Translations under genes and position numbers: made by a program | Shown here: positions 23,350 to 34,924 of the stretch, one piece after another | Numbering within the stretch: position 1 is the stretch's first letter | Layout: every line of letters begins with the position of its first letter | Source of the DNA: Megamerina dolium | Taxonomy: Eukaryota > Arthropoda > Insecta > Diptera > Megamerinidae | Direction of reading: 5' to 3' | Assembly: GCA_963854835.1 (NCBI GenBank) | Contig: OY978529.1 | Coordinates: 34,530,055 to 34,594,054, forward strand | Length of the DNA: 64,000 nt | Notes under the pieces: generated by a model | Seen by the model: only the letters and a program-made list of their open reading frames with translations | Database searches by the model: none | What the model was told of the DNA's origin: nothing

Positions 23350-24300
23350 TCCAGGAGATTTATTTTCGTATTTTTGGAATTTTTAATTATAAGCGTAGAA
23401 CATTTATGTGCCCTAAGCACTTGTGGTTTCTATTCATTCATTCTTCTCATTCAATTGATAATATTAAAATTTATATTTTATTTTATTGTGGGAAATTACA
23501 ATGAAATAAAGTTTATAATTTATGATGCTAGAAAGGTGTAAATTGCCAAAATACTCGTTAATTAATTAATCAAAAGAAATTATCGAAATAATGACTTAAA
23601 TTGACATTGGTTGCCAAAAGAATATCTTGAAAAAAAAAAAACACAACTTGATGACTTTCGAAATGATTATCTTGTAAAGTAGATTTTTAATAAAAAACTA
23701 TTTTTTTTATGAAATAATTATGTAAATTTATTCTCAGAGAAGTGACTGGGTATGACACTCATTATGGAGGTCATTGTGTTAATAGTATACATTTCATTTC
23801 AGATTCTGCTGAGTTAGTCTGTGAACTCTCTGACCCTTCTCAAATGACAAAGATTTGTGCTCTCCTATTTTACATTATTGACTTACTTTAATTTATTGAC
23901 TCTGTAATAATAATTAATTTAAATGATCGATTCGATTTCTGACCAATCAAGTTGGTAACTCTATTAATTTGGGTGATTCCCTCAGAAGTGATTGGATCGT
24001 TTTTTTGTGTGTGTGTTTTGGTTCGTTCTAAAAAAAAACTGAATTTTATTAATTCTAAAATTTTTTTGTCTAACTTTGCTAAATAGACTTTTTTTCTTTG
24101 TTTTCTATCTGTTCATCAATAATTTCACTTCAGTTTATTTCTTTTGTGAATCAATTTACATTTAAGCGCGAGCGCGCGGCAAAGGTTTCTCTTTTTTTGA
24201 TTGTATAAAACTGCAAATAAATACAGTAGTATACATATATGTATGTATATTGGGTTGGGGAAAAAGTATTAGCAATCCACAATAAATACAAAAGTATATC
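23350..24300. other. No gene found
   Basis: AT-rich sequence with poly-A/T tracts (23,630 and 24,040). A TATGTATGTATA run lies at 24,236. Nothing else recognised. Confidence 0.4.
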
Positions 24301-24306
24301 TGTATA

Positions 24307-24542
24307 TTGCCGTAGCTCAGTGGTTAGTGTGTTGACCTTCTAATCTGTAGGTCGTGGTTCAATCCCCGGCTGATGCATAACAAATTTCATATCGAAAAGA
24401 TTTTTCTTTCGAACGGTACCCACCTGTCGGCAAGCAATTGGCAATTCTTCTGACAGTACAACTTGCCATGAAAAAGCTTCTAAAAGAACTTTGTGACAAA
24501 GCCCAGAAAAAGTGATGTCGTCACAAGGGTTTTCTTTGAACA
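24307..24542 (+). mobile_element. tRNA-derived SINE, 3' truncated
   Basis: Head GCCGTAGCTCAGTGGTTAGT (24,309) with GTGGTTCAATCCCCGGC (24,353). The body is complete up to AAAGTGATGTCGTCACAAGG, after which the sequence passes into the 150-bp tandem repeat. The tail is missing. Confidence 0.9.
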
Positions 24543-24554
24543 TACTTATTTCAT

Positions 24555-25161
24555 ATTTTTCATCCTTAATGGGACTTTTATATAAAATAAACGTGAAAAC
24601 GTCTAAAACTTGGCAAACAACCCTATAATTGAACCGAAATCGACTCTTAAGGCCTAACCAAGGCCTTTAAGGGCCTTTAAACATACTTACATGTACACTC
24701 TGCACTCCTTAAAAGGGCTCTCAACTAAATTGAGCGAAGAAACACATGAAATAAATCAATAAATCAACGTAGGAATCTCTCCAAGAGTGTTGCAATGTAT
24801 GAACGATCTCTATTAATTTTTCATCGATCACATTTCTTCTAAGCTTTGGATAAAAATATGTACACTTCTTAAGGGGGTAACCATACAAAATGAACACAAA
24901 AACATGGCAAAATTGAAAAATAACCGCATTAAGCACCATTAAGGCTGTAAAATGTTTGACAGACTCCCATTAATTTTCCATCTCTTGCGGAATTCTATTA
25001 ATTTTTTTCCGTAACAGTTCCTATAAACATACTTACCCCGTATCGTTACCCGTAAAGGAAGCTCCGATACAAAATGCCCGTAAAAATACATGAAAATCGA
25101 GAAATAACCCTAAGAATTACTCCTAGCGCGATTTATATGATCGTTCTACAATAATTTTCCC
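24555..25161. repeat. Tandem repeat array, same family as oxidase intron 3
   Basis: Four to five diverged units carry the landmarks CCTTAA/CTTAAGGGG, AAAACAT-GAAAATCGA-AAATAACCC and CATTAATTTTCC-TCTC. CTTAA-like boxes lie near 24,566, 24,707, 24,865 and 25,050. The array is interrupted by a Jockey-type insertion at 25,174 and resumes at 25,868. Confidence 0.75.
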
Positions 25162-25173
25162 TTCTCAATTAAT

Positions 25174-25855
25174 TTTTTTTTTTTTTTTTTTAACAAGCTT
25201 TTTTATTGGATCTTTCTAAAATTACTTAGAAACTAACAATATGTAATCAAATCTTACAAACTAAATAAAATTATGTGATATTCCCAACGTTCCATCACAA
25301 TTTGTTGAGTCACGAGGTATAGCAATTTCACAGCATATTCAGTGTGTCTTTTCTTTTTAATCGACGATGCCCCGTGCTCAGCAACAATTGCCTAGCAAGG
25401 GGATTCGGATGACTGTGTAATTTTTGAATGTAGCTTCTGCAAGACATTGCAACCTTCCTCAGAAATTGTGGGTACATTTAAATCTCGATGGATGTTAACG
25501 TTCCTCATATACCAAGGCGCGTTTACAATAATTCGCAGACACTTGGATTGTATTCGCTGCAATTTTTCGATATTTGAGGGAGATGCGGTGCCCCAAAACT
25601 GAATACCATAAGTCCAGATTGGCTTCAGGATTGCTTTATATAATAGCACTTTGTATTCGAGATTCAACTTTGATCTTTTGTGTAACAGCCACCATAACTG
25701 ATTAATTTTAAGCTTGATCTGAGTTTTCTTTGCCTCTATGTGATTTTTCCAGGTCAGCCTTCTGTCGAGGTGAATACCCAAGTACTTTGTTGAGGAACAT
25801 TGTGGAACTGATTGGCCATTAATTTTAAGTGGGGGACATGTATCTGGCCTTAGCG
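25174..25855 (-). mobile_element. 5'-truncated Jockey-type LINE with target duplication
   Basis: The minus strand encodes the end of a reverse transcriptase (STKYLGIHLDRRLTWKNHIE, then ILKPIWTYGIQFWG and APWYMRNVNIHRDL), typical of Jockey elements. About 200 bases of 3' untranslated sequence and a poly-A of about 18 follow (T run at 25,174-25,191 on the given strand). A perfect 12-bp duplication TTCTCAATTAAT flanks it at 25,162-25,173 and 25,856-25,867. The frame (stop at 25,392) is open throughout, so this is a recent, dead-on-arrival copy lacking most of the element. Confidence 0.9.
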
Positions 25856-25867
25856 TTCTCAATTAAT

Positions 25868-25935
25868 GTTCTGAACATACTTACCTCATATACCTAACAT
25901 ACTTATTAGGGGGACTCCCCTATAATATTGATGGT
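25868..25935. repeat. Tandem repeat remainder after the LINE
   Basis: GTTCTGAACATACTTACCTC and TTATTAGGGGGACTCCCC continue the repeat unit cut by the LINE insertion. Confidence 0.7.
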
Positions 25936-26175
25936 TTTTTAAAAAACTGAAAAAGTAGATGGGTCCAAATCAGGAATGTATTTATGTTTCCTTGGAAAGA
26001 AATGCTTTTAATGGGATAAATTTTATATTTTCCTCTGAGCCAATTAGTAAAAATTTTGCTCCAAATATAACATTCATAACTTTTAGTACTGCGGTCGTAA
26101 TGAAAATTACATAAAGATCGATATTTCATAATCAATGTTTGCTGTCAAACTAATAAGAGATGAGAAAGGAAGATA

Positions 26176-26222
26176 GGAGAGAGAGAGAGAGAGATAGGGA
26201 GAGAGAGAGAGGGAGAGAGAGA
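26176..26222. repeat. GA microsatellite
   Basis: Imperfect GA/GGGA run. Confidence 0.9.
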
Positions 26223-26518
26223 ATATTAATAGCAAATATTGAACATGAATTATAGCGTAAAAGTAATATCAGACCGATACTTTTTCCCCAAACACACAAT
26301 GATTCTCGATATATGCAAAAAAAAAAATAAAAATAAAAAACAAACAAAAAAAATCTAAATAAATGTATGCTTAAATATAGAAGAATTAAAATTGAAAATA
26401 GAAGAATTTTGCTCATCGATCGATTATTACTGATGATCGTACTATGGTAATGAACCTCAGGCTAGTCGTGCTAATATGTACTTTCTTTTTTCTCTTTTTT
26501 TTTTTTGGATAAAAAAAT

Positions 26519-26541
26519 CAACAACAACAACAACAACAACA
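26519..26541. repeat. CAA microsatellite
   Basis: Seven or more CAA/ACA units. Confidence 0.9.
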
Positions 26542-26804
26542 ATCACGAATCACACTTACAAAGTTGTTATTTTTTTTTTCCTTCTATTTTGTTCATATAA
26601 TTATTGAACGTGTGGGCCTTTGAATTGATAGCCAACTTGATTCCGCTCAGACTCAGACATTTCATCCAATTCATGTTTATAAGAAGACGTACGGTTACCT
26701 GTTTTGTTTATTCGTCCAAAAGGTATTGCGCTGTTAAGACCGTTTCTACAAGCCATAATTTTTGCGAACAAAAATTATTTCACAGTGTTTACTAAATACG
26801 AGAA

Positions 26805-26830
26805 CGAGAGAGAGAGAGAGAGAGAGAGAG
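26805..26830. repeat. GA microsatellite
   Basis: Uninterrupted GA run. Confidence 0.9.
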
Positions 26831-27195
26831 CGTAAACGAGAGGGTGATCGAACAAAGTAGAAATTGAAAATAAAAAAGTGAAACGATTAAATTATTGCTG
26901 AAACGAAAAAAAAAAATCAGTGAATTTGTAAGCTGCTATGTCTTGTATTCTAAGTTTGTTTTATTTACATATTCAAACATTTGATTAAGATTTGTTTTTT
27001 AAGTGTCATTGTTGTTGTTGTTTTTTTTGTTTGTTTTTTTTTTTTTTGTTATTGCTAATTCACTACTACGTTAATGGTTGTAATATGTAAACATCGAAAG
27101 AAAAAAAAAAGCAACAACAATCCAAAGCTTATCGCTTTAAATCTACGTCGAAATCTAGTTTTTATTGTGCGTTTTCATCAACTCTCTATATTATC

Positions 27196-27254
27196 GTGTG
27201 TGTGTGTGTGTGTGTGTGTGCGTGTGTGTGTGTGCCTGTGTGTGTATGTGTGTT
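27196..27254. repeat. TG microsatellite
   Basis: Long TG run with single substitutions (CGTG, CCTG, TATG). Confidence 0.9.
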
Positions 27255-28094
27255 GATAGACATTGAAATTATGAAATGAATTTCAGTGTCAGACCTTTTA
27301 AATAATAGAAAGAAAAACAATAATTTGTTATGATTTTGATTTGAAACTAGAATCACTTTGAGCATATTTCATTCAAATCATTCTCTCATTTTTTTGCAAA
27401 GAACTTGTCGTCAAATAGTGTACCTACAACAAGTAAGATATTTGAATTACGAGTTTATACTATACTCATAGTGTATAGCATTTACATTGTTTTTTGGGTG
27501 ATGATGAATTTGGACAAACAAAAATATTCTTTTTTTTTTCCTTCCTTTTGCCGTTTTTTCTATTTTAATAGTTGGTGTGAATTTGAAAAAAAAAAACAAA
27601 AACAAAAAAACAAAAAGAAATTAAAAAATAATTTCCTGTTTTAATTACGTGTTTGCTTGTGTACGATAATACGTTTGTATATTTGTTTTTGATATTGAAC
27701 ATAGATTAAAAAATTCTTAAAATAAATCAAATTAAGCGCATTTCCGTTGAAATTCGAACAAATCTATTTTGAAAAGTTTATTTAGAATTTATAAAAATTA
27801 TACAATATAAAAAAAATTTGAAAATTCGAAAAAAAGTAAATTCTGAAACAGTGCCTCCTTCATTAGTAAAACTGATCACACAATGATGTAATAAATTATA
27901 TGAGCATCAAAAGGATTAACAAAGCAAATTTATTGCGTAAACAAATTAAAAATTCTATTCACAAACACAATATAATATGTGGAAGTATATAATACTAACA
28001 CAGTGACACAAATTTTGAATGTATTAAAAATGCATTGGACATTCTAAATGTTTTAGAAGTGTGATCTACGTCGTTAGTAATCGCCTGAGTGAGT

Positions 28095-28255
28095 CGATGT
28101 GAGTGTTTTTGTTGAAAAGCAAATCAAAGTGGAGTTGGATGATGCCGTGTACCAGAATTCTGCACTGTTATTTACCACCATGAAAAACATGGCCAGCTGA
28201 ATTTAAGCGAGGCCGTACCAGCTTGAGGGACTATGAACATTTGTGACGTCAATAA
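28095..28255 (+). mobile_element. Possible mariner N-terminal fragment
   Basis: A frame reading YQNSALLFTTMKN is followed, after a shift, by AEFKRGRTSL. This resembles the mariner linker in which a ...S..T.K.W motif precedes AEFKRGRTS. Too short and broken to name a subfamily, and no ends found. Confidence 0.45.
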
Positions 28256-28699
28256 ACAGCTCTACCGTTTACCAAATAATTCCAGAAAACCGTCGAATGA
28301 ACTTAGGAATATTCATTGGAAGTCAAGCAGAAATTAAATCGCTAGAATCAATTTCTTTGAATTTCACCCATAAATGCGGGTAATCTTTTAATGAGATGTC
28401 CAAATTGTTTAATGTTTGCTTCGTATGAGTTCCGGGTCGCAGGAAAATCATGGGAAACGAAACAGCAGAGAGTATTGGCAACGTGAAAATTCCTCCTGGC
28501 AGTAAACGCAAAACAAAGAACTAACTCTAGATGGGATATAGAGCGCCCGTATGCCATTACCTGTGGTATTTGGCTTGAGTTGGACCAAAAAAAGGATAAC
28601 CGAACGACTGACTACACTTCAAAAGACATACTGTGAGCATCCTTATAGGTACCGTTATAGAGAGTTGACCCATCGGTAAGAATTCCATTCAGTTTAGGT

Positions 28700-28960
28700 T
28701 TAATATCATTCTATCACTGTAGCAGTTATGATTATGAGGCAGAATTGGAAACCATCTCGAGCCTTCTGTACGAGTATCCATTCCTCGCCACCACAGGAAG
28801 ATACATCTGGGCAACTAGAATAAGAACCATCTCAGTAGTCTGACTCAATGCCTTCCCGGAATACGGAATTGTTTGAGCGATGATATGGAGGCTCCATTTG
28901 TGGCATAACAATGGAACTAATTTGCAGAGCCGAGGATACACACAAAGAACGTATTTGTTA
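28700..28960 (+). mobile_element. LINE 3' end relic (RNase H type)
   Basis: The frame YDYEAELETISSLLYEYPFL (28,730-28,790) matches the C-terminal zinc-finger-like region of the LINE at 20.9 kb, with the cysteines lost. At the equivalent downstream distance stands TGTGGCATAACAATGG (28,898), the counterpart of the 3' motif at 21,696 and 2,348. Confidence 0.55.
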
Positions 28961-28964
28961 TATA

Positions 28965-30310
28965 CTAAATCATAATTTATGCATGAGAAGCTGTCCGAGA
29001 ATTCGGTTGCACGTTCTATTCGCATTAGATGAAGAACGCATGTAAATGAACATTTTTAATGCATTGCTGGAGCAGGTTAAGTGCAACAAATCAGAGTTTT
29101 GTCGCCGATTTATCACTGTTGATATAAAACTTGGATACAACATTTTATCTGAAAAACAAAAATATATTCAAAGTTTTTCCGAGTTTTTTTCTAATCTAAA
29201 ACAAAACTGAAAAACATTATGGTTTTTTGATGTTAGAAAGAAAACTGCTGGCGATGGCGGAAATCCGACTACGGAGTCGGGTTCAATGTTCTAAATTTTT
29301 TTTTTTTTAGCAGTTATAACTCCACAAAAATAATAGGCAAAGTATTTAGGGTCACTGCATCCGAATTAATGCTCGGATTTGAGCCATCGCCCACAGGTTA
29401 CCTTCTAACCTTAAAAGGGCTGTAATAAACACGAAAAACGATGTTTTTGAGCTCATGATCGGACAATTTTCTTTTTTCGTGAGCCAACATTATCTTTACA
29501 AAAGAAAAAACCATTACATGAGCATACTATCCATCATTATTTGACAGGCTGATGGCAGAAATTGAAGGAAAATGGAATTTGCCATAAAGTGACATCTTAT
29601 ACTTCAGCGATTGCTCCCTAAGGTAAAATTTGTACTTAGTGGGTAGAGGTGTTTGTGTCAAATGGATATGACCATCATCTTCAGAAAATATTATTTTGAC
29701 AGACGTCGAATATTATTTGGACGTATGAAAGAGCTAAGAGAAATATATTATGTGTCGACTCACAAGGAGATTAAGTTGAAAAATAAATAGAAATTTGAAG
29801 AAAAAATATCTTGTATCTTTGTTAGGTCGAAAGCTTTCATATTATATGTATATTATTGATATCTGAAGAAGTTCTGCCATTAAAGGTAGGACAATGTTGT
29901 AACTCATTTTGAGAAATAAACGAAACGATGTGGTTGCCAGTGATGGCCTTGCTGAAATAAAAGTTTTGCGAAAAATTAATAACAATGGCGCATTTCGTTT
30001 CGAAAAAACAACGAAGCCATCGGAGATGGTATCGAAAGGACACAGCGGGGAAGTTGCCATGAAGCCTCTACTCACGAATCAAAAGTTTAGCAAAATTCGG
30101 CTGTGGTTGTGGAATTTTTCAACAAATTATTATATATAAACAAGCCGTTTAACAAGATTCCGTCCCGACACAAAAGAGAAAGAGAGAGTGCGGGAAATAT
30201 TCGGAAAAACTGCAACTTTCTCTATTTTCAACAAAACTACAAAATTACCTACTTGAGTTTATTAATGATGAACTTTGAACCAAATTGTAATATTCCAAAT
30301 TAAAGCATAA
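28965..30310. other. No gene found
   Basis: Unassigned sequence. The stretch 29,210-29,290 (TGTTAGAAAGAAAACTGC, GGCGATGGCGGAA) resembles part of oxidase intron 2 near 9,480 (GGTTAGAAAGAAAACTAGGG, GCGACGGCGGAAA), so a further unnamed dispersed repeat is likely. Confidence 0.4.
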
Positions 30311-30318
30311 TGCATTAA

Positions 30319-30963
30319 GGGGTTACACCACTGTAGAGCACAAAAAAAAGGCAATATTCAAGATATTCAAATTCTGTAAAAATTATTGTTTAATGTCAAT
30401 CTTGAAGTCCAAAAAAACAATTAAGTTGTGCGATTCAAAAACAAAATGGCGGCTGTGCAGCATTTCCCCGCTGATGCGTTCTTTTCACTGCGATGCACGG
30501 CCGGAAACCTAGCGCTCGCAATTTTCGATCTGGAACAAAAAAAAAACGAATATTTTTTGATTCCATATTACAATAGCAATTATTAACTAATTATTGGATT
30601 AATTGATTTTTCGTAAAATGGCGACCCTTTGAAGGAAAAGTTGGAAAGTTCACCTAAAAAATCGTCAAAAAATTGTTTATAAATACAAAAATATGCACAA
30701 TTTCAAAAAACCCCTACGAGTTATGTTCGAGTGATGGTTCCGGCCAGCTCAAAAACAGTGGTTTCGAGAAAAACGCGTTTAAAGTTTAAAGGTGCTCGGA
30801 GAATACCTCAGATGTCTTGCGGCAAAACTTGAAATTCAGACACTTAGACATTTTTCCCGCCTTCCATCCTTTAGTATATTATTTTTGAGACTATTAATGA
30901 CTATTTAAGATAAAAAAAAAAACTTTTTTCCATTTTTTGAAAATTCTACATTGGTGTAACCCC
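30319..30963. mobile_element. MITE-like element between TTAA sites
   Basis: GGGGTTACACCACTGTAGA at 30,319 is mirrored by TCTACATTGGTGTAACCCC ending at 30,963 (18 of 19 match). Both ends abut TTAA (30,315-30,318 and 30,964-30,967). The 645-bp interior has no transposase. A TTAA target is characteristic of piggyBac-type elements, but because TTAA contains TA a Tc1/mariner origin is not excluded. Confidence 0.8.
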
Positions 30964-30969
30964 TTAACT

Positions 30970-31940
30970 AAAAATATTTAAAAATACACAAATGCATCGA
31001 ATTTTTGGAAATCACCACAAGTACAATCGATTGATCAGTTGTTTAGCAATTGTTTATGTAAATTGCAATCATGAGAAATCGTAATTATCCAATAATCCAA
31101 CTCTATGCAACACAATACATTCACTTACACAGCCATTAAAGCAACTCAGCTGAAGCATACGCTAATAGAGTTTAAAAAAAAAAAAAAACAGTATATTTGA
31201 AATAATTTTACAACAAATCGTATGTATTGTAGTATATTTGAATATCACAAATACAGGTTTAGTGATCAGCTCATCATGCCATAGAAATTGGCAAAAACAT
31301 CGGGGTTTTTCCAATCAAAACATTCAAATGTATTTTCAATTAATTTTTTTTTTTCTGTTCTTTTACTATTGTATGAGAATATTAATTTTATAATTGTTGT
31401 TTTATTGTACAATAAAATATTGAAATTTTATACTAATTGATTTAATGGAAAGATATTAATTGAAACTAATTATGGTGTCATGATTTGAAAAGTTAGTGAT
31501 CGTTTAAATCGATTCGCATATCAAAAAATTAGTTCAATATTGTAAATTATTAATGAGCAACAAAATCAAAATACATAATACAAAGTACAAAAATGCATAT
31601 TTTATATGTATGAATTATAATCTTTTAGAATAAAGTATAATAATTATATCGAGATTTATTCAAATAAACGAGTTTGATTGGAAAAAAGTTTAATTTTACA
31701 TTTTTTTTTCATAATTTGAGATATAATTAGAATTAATTTTAATGATAACATTTGGATATTCCATAAAATTATTAGCATTAGATTGCATTCATAATTCTGC
31801 CTTGATCAAACTATCCAATTAACTTGTGAATATTTTCGTGCAATAATTTTTTATGGACAATTACAGAATGTTCTCTGCAGGTACGCTGATTCTCTGAAAG
31901 CTTCAAAATCAGAAGAAAGAGTTTTCGAAGCTCGAGGTTT
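30970..31940. other. No gene found
   Basis: AT-rich spacer without recognisable features. Confidence 0.4.
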
Positions 31941-31998
31941 ATGCTACTTACTTACTTATGTGGCCATAATAACCGAATATCGATTTAGGCCGAATATA

Positions 31999-33260
31999 AA
32001 GGGTTATCCATTTCGCGGTTTCAAAAGTATAGGGCTAGAATTCGACATCTGTCAAACTGAGTTGTTAAAACAATTTCTTTCTTTTTCAGTTCAAAGTCTG
32101 ACATTTGCGAAAATGGATCGCTTAACTATCGCACAACGCATTAAAATTGTAAAAACCTACTACAAAAATGGTGATTCTGCCACAGGAGATTATGGTTTAC
32201 ATAATCGTCCAACTACGCAAGCAATTGGCAAAATTGTGAAGAAATATGAAGAGACTGGATCGGTTACAGATATTGTAAGGCCTGTGCAACATCGTTTCGC
32301 TCGTACCACCGAAAATATCGCTGCTGTAAGTGAAAGTGTTGCCGAAGACCCGAATGTGTCGATTCCTCGTCGTTCTCAGGAATTAGGACTGTCTTACGGC
32401 ACATTATGGCGTATTTTACATTTGGATCTACACCTACATCCATATAAAATCCAGCTCACACAACAACTGAAGCCAGCTGACCATTCACAACGTCGTAGAT
32501 ACGTCGAATGGGTGCTTGAACAACAGGCGGTGGACGGCGATTTTTCGAACAAAATTTTCTTCAGCGACGAAGCACATTTCTCACTCGGTGGGTATGTTAA
32601 CAAACAAAATTGTCGTATTTGAGGTTCTGAGAATCCTCACGTAATTGAAGAGAGGCCACTACATCCACAAAAAGTCACTGCTTGGTGCGCTGGTGTGTGA
32701 TTGGACCTTACTTCTTCGAAAACGACGATGGAACGACTGTCACCGTCAATTCGGAGCGTTATGGTCATATGATAGCCGACTTTTTTTTGCGTGCTATTGA
32801 AGAATACGACTTAGAGAATATGTGGTTTCAACAAGACGGTGCCACATGCCACACAACTCGAGCGAATATGGCTTTATTGCAAGAGAAATTTTCTGGCCGC
32901 GTAATTTCTCGTCGTGGCGATATCAAGTGGCCACCAAGATCATGCGATTTGACACCGCTTGACCGCTACGCGAAAGACCGTGTTTATGCAGATCAACCTT
33001 TAACTCTTGAGCACCTAAAAACCAACATTCGTCACGTTATGGCTGAGATACCGCCCAATATGTGTCAAAAAGTGGTCGAAAATTACCTCAAAAGAATCGA
33101 TGCTTGCAACAATTCGCGTGGTGGTCATTTAAATGATGTAGTATTTCACACATAATGTCAACGTTCAAACTTTATAACAAAAAAGAAATATCATGATAAA
33201 AAATATTTTATTTGTGTTTTATTTACATTTACTTTTGAAACCGCAAAATGGATAACCCTT
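31999..33260 (+). mobile_element. DD41D (rosa-type) transposon, complete ends
   Basis: Terminal inverted repeats of about 31 bp, differing at one position (AAGGGTTATCCATTTCGCGG at the left, its mirror with one change at 33,230-33,260), are flanked by TA at 31,997-31,998 and 33,261-33,262. Length is 1,262 bp. It sits in the 3' untranslated part of a LINE and holds a broken transposase gene. Confidence 0.92.
32113..33155 (+). pseudogene. Broken DD41D transposase
   Basis: The start MDRLTIAQRIKIVKTYY is followed by a helix-turn-helix region, the first Asp in FFSDEAHFSLGG, the second in WFQQDGATCH and the third in DLTPLD. Counting between the last two gives 41 residues (DD41D). Defects relative to the copy at 15.5-16.4 kb are an in-frame loss of seven codons after GDSAT (32,182), Trp to stop at about 32,621, a short deletion with frameshift near 32,690, and a small deletion after PLD (32,960) that removes the FFLWG-like block. 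The C-terminus (SRGGHLNDVVFHT) is intact. Confidence 0.9.
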
Positions 33261-33739
33261 TAACATGCTTCGCCAGCCATCTCTGTTCGTCGCTAGCTGG
33301 CGCCAGTTGGAAATTCTAAGCGCTGTCAGATTCTTCAGTACTTGGTCTTTCCACCGGAGGTCAGGTCTTCCTCTTCTGCGTCGTCCTCCAGCGGGTTCCG
33401 AATATAACATCTTCTTAGCTGGAGCGTGTTCTTTCATTCGCTCGACATGATCTAGCCAGCGCAGCCGCTGGATTTTAATGCGCTTTACTATGTCAATATC
33501 GGCATACAGCTCGTACAGCTCATGGTTGTACCTTATTCGGTAGTCCAAAGATCTTGCGTAGGACTTTTCTCTTGAAAACTTCAAGCATTCGCTCATCCGA
33601 GATGGAAATTGCCCAGGCTTCAGCGCCATATGTTATAGCACAGGCATGATGAGAGATTGTTTTTATCCGAATAAAATTTGAAATCATGAAATTAAAAAAC
33701 ATAATTTTTAACCGAATCATCTCATCTCATTTTGCGGTT

Positions 33740-34390
33740 GAAAATGATCACACATACCCAGTTTTAGTTCGATAACTGTATATTTTCGTGCATAACGTTA
33801 GAAAATATATATTCGAAAATATACTTTTCCATCGAAAGTAGAAGACATTTTTATTCGATTACGCTCGTAGACGAATATGTTTCTACATTGGTAAAAATAA
33901 TCTTCAATACCAAGTTTCTGTGCGATAACTTGATGTTTGTATGTGGAAAGTTATTGAATATAATTATATATGAGAAAATGTATTTTTCTATGAGAGATAT
34001 ACGCAATTTTCATTCGATTATGGTCATCGTGAAATATCTTCTTACGTTGGTGAAAATAATATCACATGCCGAGTTTCAGCTCTATAACTTTATATGGCTG
34101 CATGTAAACTTAGAAACACATTCGAATGCAGACTTTTGTAGATAGGTAGATTTTGAATATCTCAATTTCTTGATAAAAATAATGTAATCAAATTGTCGAT
34201 GGCTGTGTGCAAGCTTAGAAAGCATAGATTCGAAAACACATGTTTATATGACAGATGGTCTGAATATTTATTCGATTGCACCCTTTTTAAAATATGTCCA
34301 TTATCTGGTAAAAATAATCGTGCATACCGAATTTCAGCTCGATAACTTTATATCCAAGTACAAATTTGCACTTCCAGAAGGCTAAAATGC
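33740..34390 (-). repeat. 154-bp-type satellite, reverse orientation
   Basis: About four diverged units in reverse relative to the array at 51.8-53.3 kb. Landmarks are TTTCAGCTC-ATAACTTTATAT, AACTTAGAAA-CA-ATTCGAA and TGGTAAAAATAAT-(A)CATACC. A further partial unit lies at 34,760-34,850 (GTAAACTTAGAAATCATATA, GTATGGAAGATAGGCGTGGT). Confidence 0.75.
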
Positions 34391-34394
34391 AAGT

Positions 34395-34920
34395 GTTTGC
34401 TTCTATTAGGATTCCGTAACAATTCCTCGTTATAAAGAGGTTTAAAATTGATCTTTAGGAAAAAAATCCACAAGCCGTTTGAGAGCCGTTTGAGAGAAGG
34501 AATTTTATTAAGCAGCCGCTGCAGCCACTTCTACCAAATATATAGCTTCTAATTGGACTTTAGAAAAAAAAAAAATCCAAAGGTTTTAAAGCATTTTGCA
34601 TACACAATTGAGAATCTCGCTCTTTTTCTATCGAAGTAAAAATAGCTTCGAGCAGGTGATTAATTTCTCAGTCAAAATTGCTTCCATAAAGCCTTTACGA
34701 AGGAAAAAGCGAAGTGGAAATAACTTCTGTAGACACTTATCGAGGTGCAATATGTTACTTGAATATGTTTGTGGGTAAACTTAGAAATCATATAGGCGAA
34801 AATACATTTTTGTATGGAAGATAGGCGTGGTTTTCATCATTTAAACGATTCAACGATTTAAATTTAATACTATTTTCCGAATTTATAAAATATATATTTT
34901 TGGCTTTCTTACAGATATTC
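34395..34920. other. Upstream region of secreted-protein gene 1
   Basis: It holds one satellite fragment (34,760-34,850). The acceptor TTTCTTACAG at 34,913 sits just before the start codon, so the promoter and leader exon lie upstream and were not found. Confidence 0.45.
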
Positions 34921-34924
34921 AGCG

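Larger units (their letters stand above)
25940..28085. other. Simple-sequence-rich spacer
   Basis: No gene recognised. The stretch is unusually rich in microsatellites: GA at 26,176-26,222 and 26,805-26,830, CAA at 26,519-26,541, TG at 27,196-27,254, and many poly-A/T tracts. Weak open frames here (such as 26,604-26,795) show no family features. Confidence 0.5.
31946..33660 (-). mobile_element. RTE-like LINE 3' end, split by a transposon
   Basis: The LINE C-terminal tail is read on the minus strand from about 33,660 down to 33,263 (AITYGAEAWAI, DERMLEVFKRKVLRKIFG, IQRLRWLDHVERM, RRRRGRPDLRWKDQVLKNLT). The 3' untranslated end lies at 31,946-31,996 (GGCCACATAAGTAAGTAAGT). The two parts are separated by the 1,262-bp DD41D element, and the uninterrupted copy at 13.2 kb shows them adjacent. 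Only the last quarter of the element is present. Confidence 0.85.

Noticed and set aside
26150..26416. Membrane protein on the minus strand
   Set aside because: The hydrophobic frame is produced by GA and AT simple repeats.
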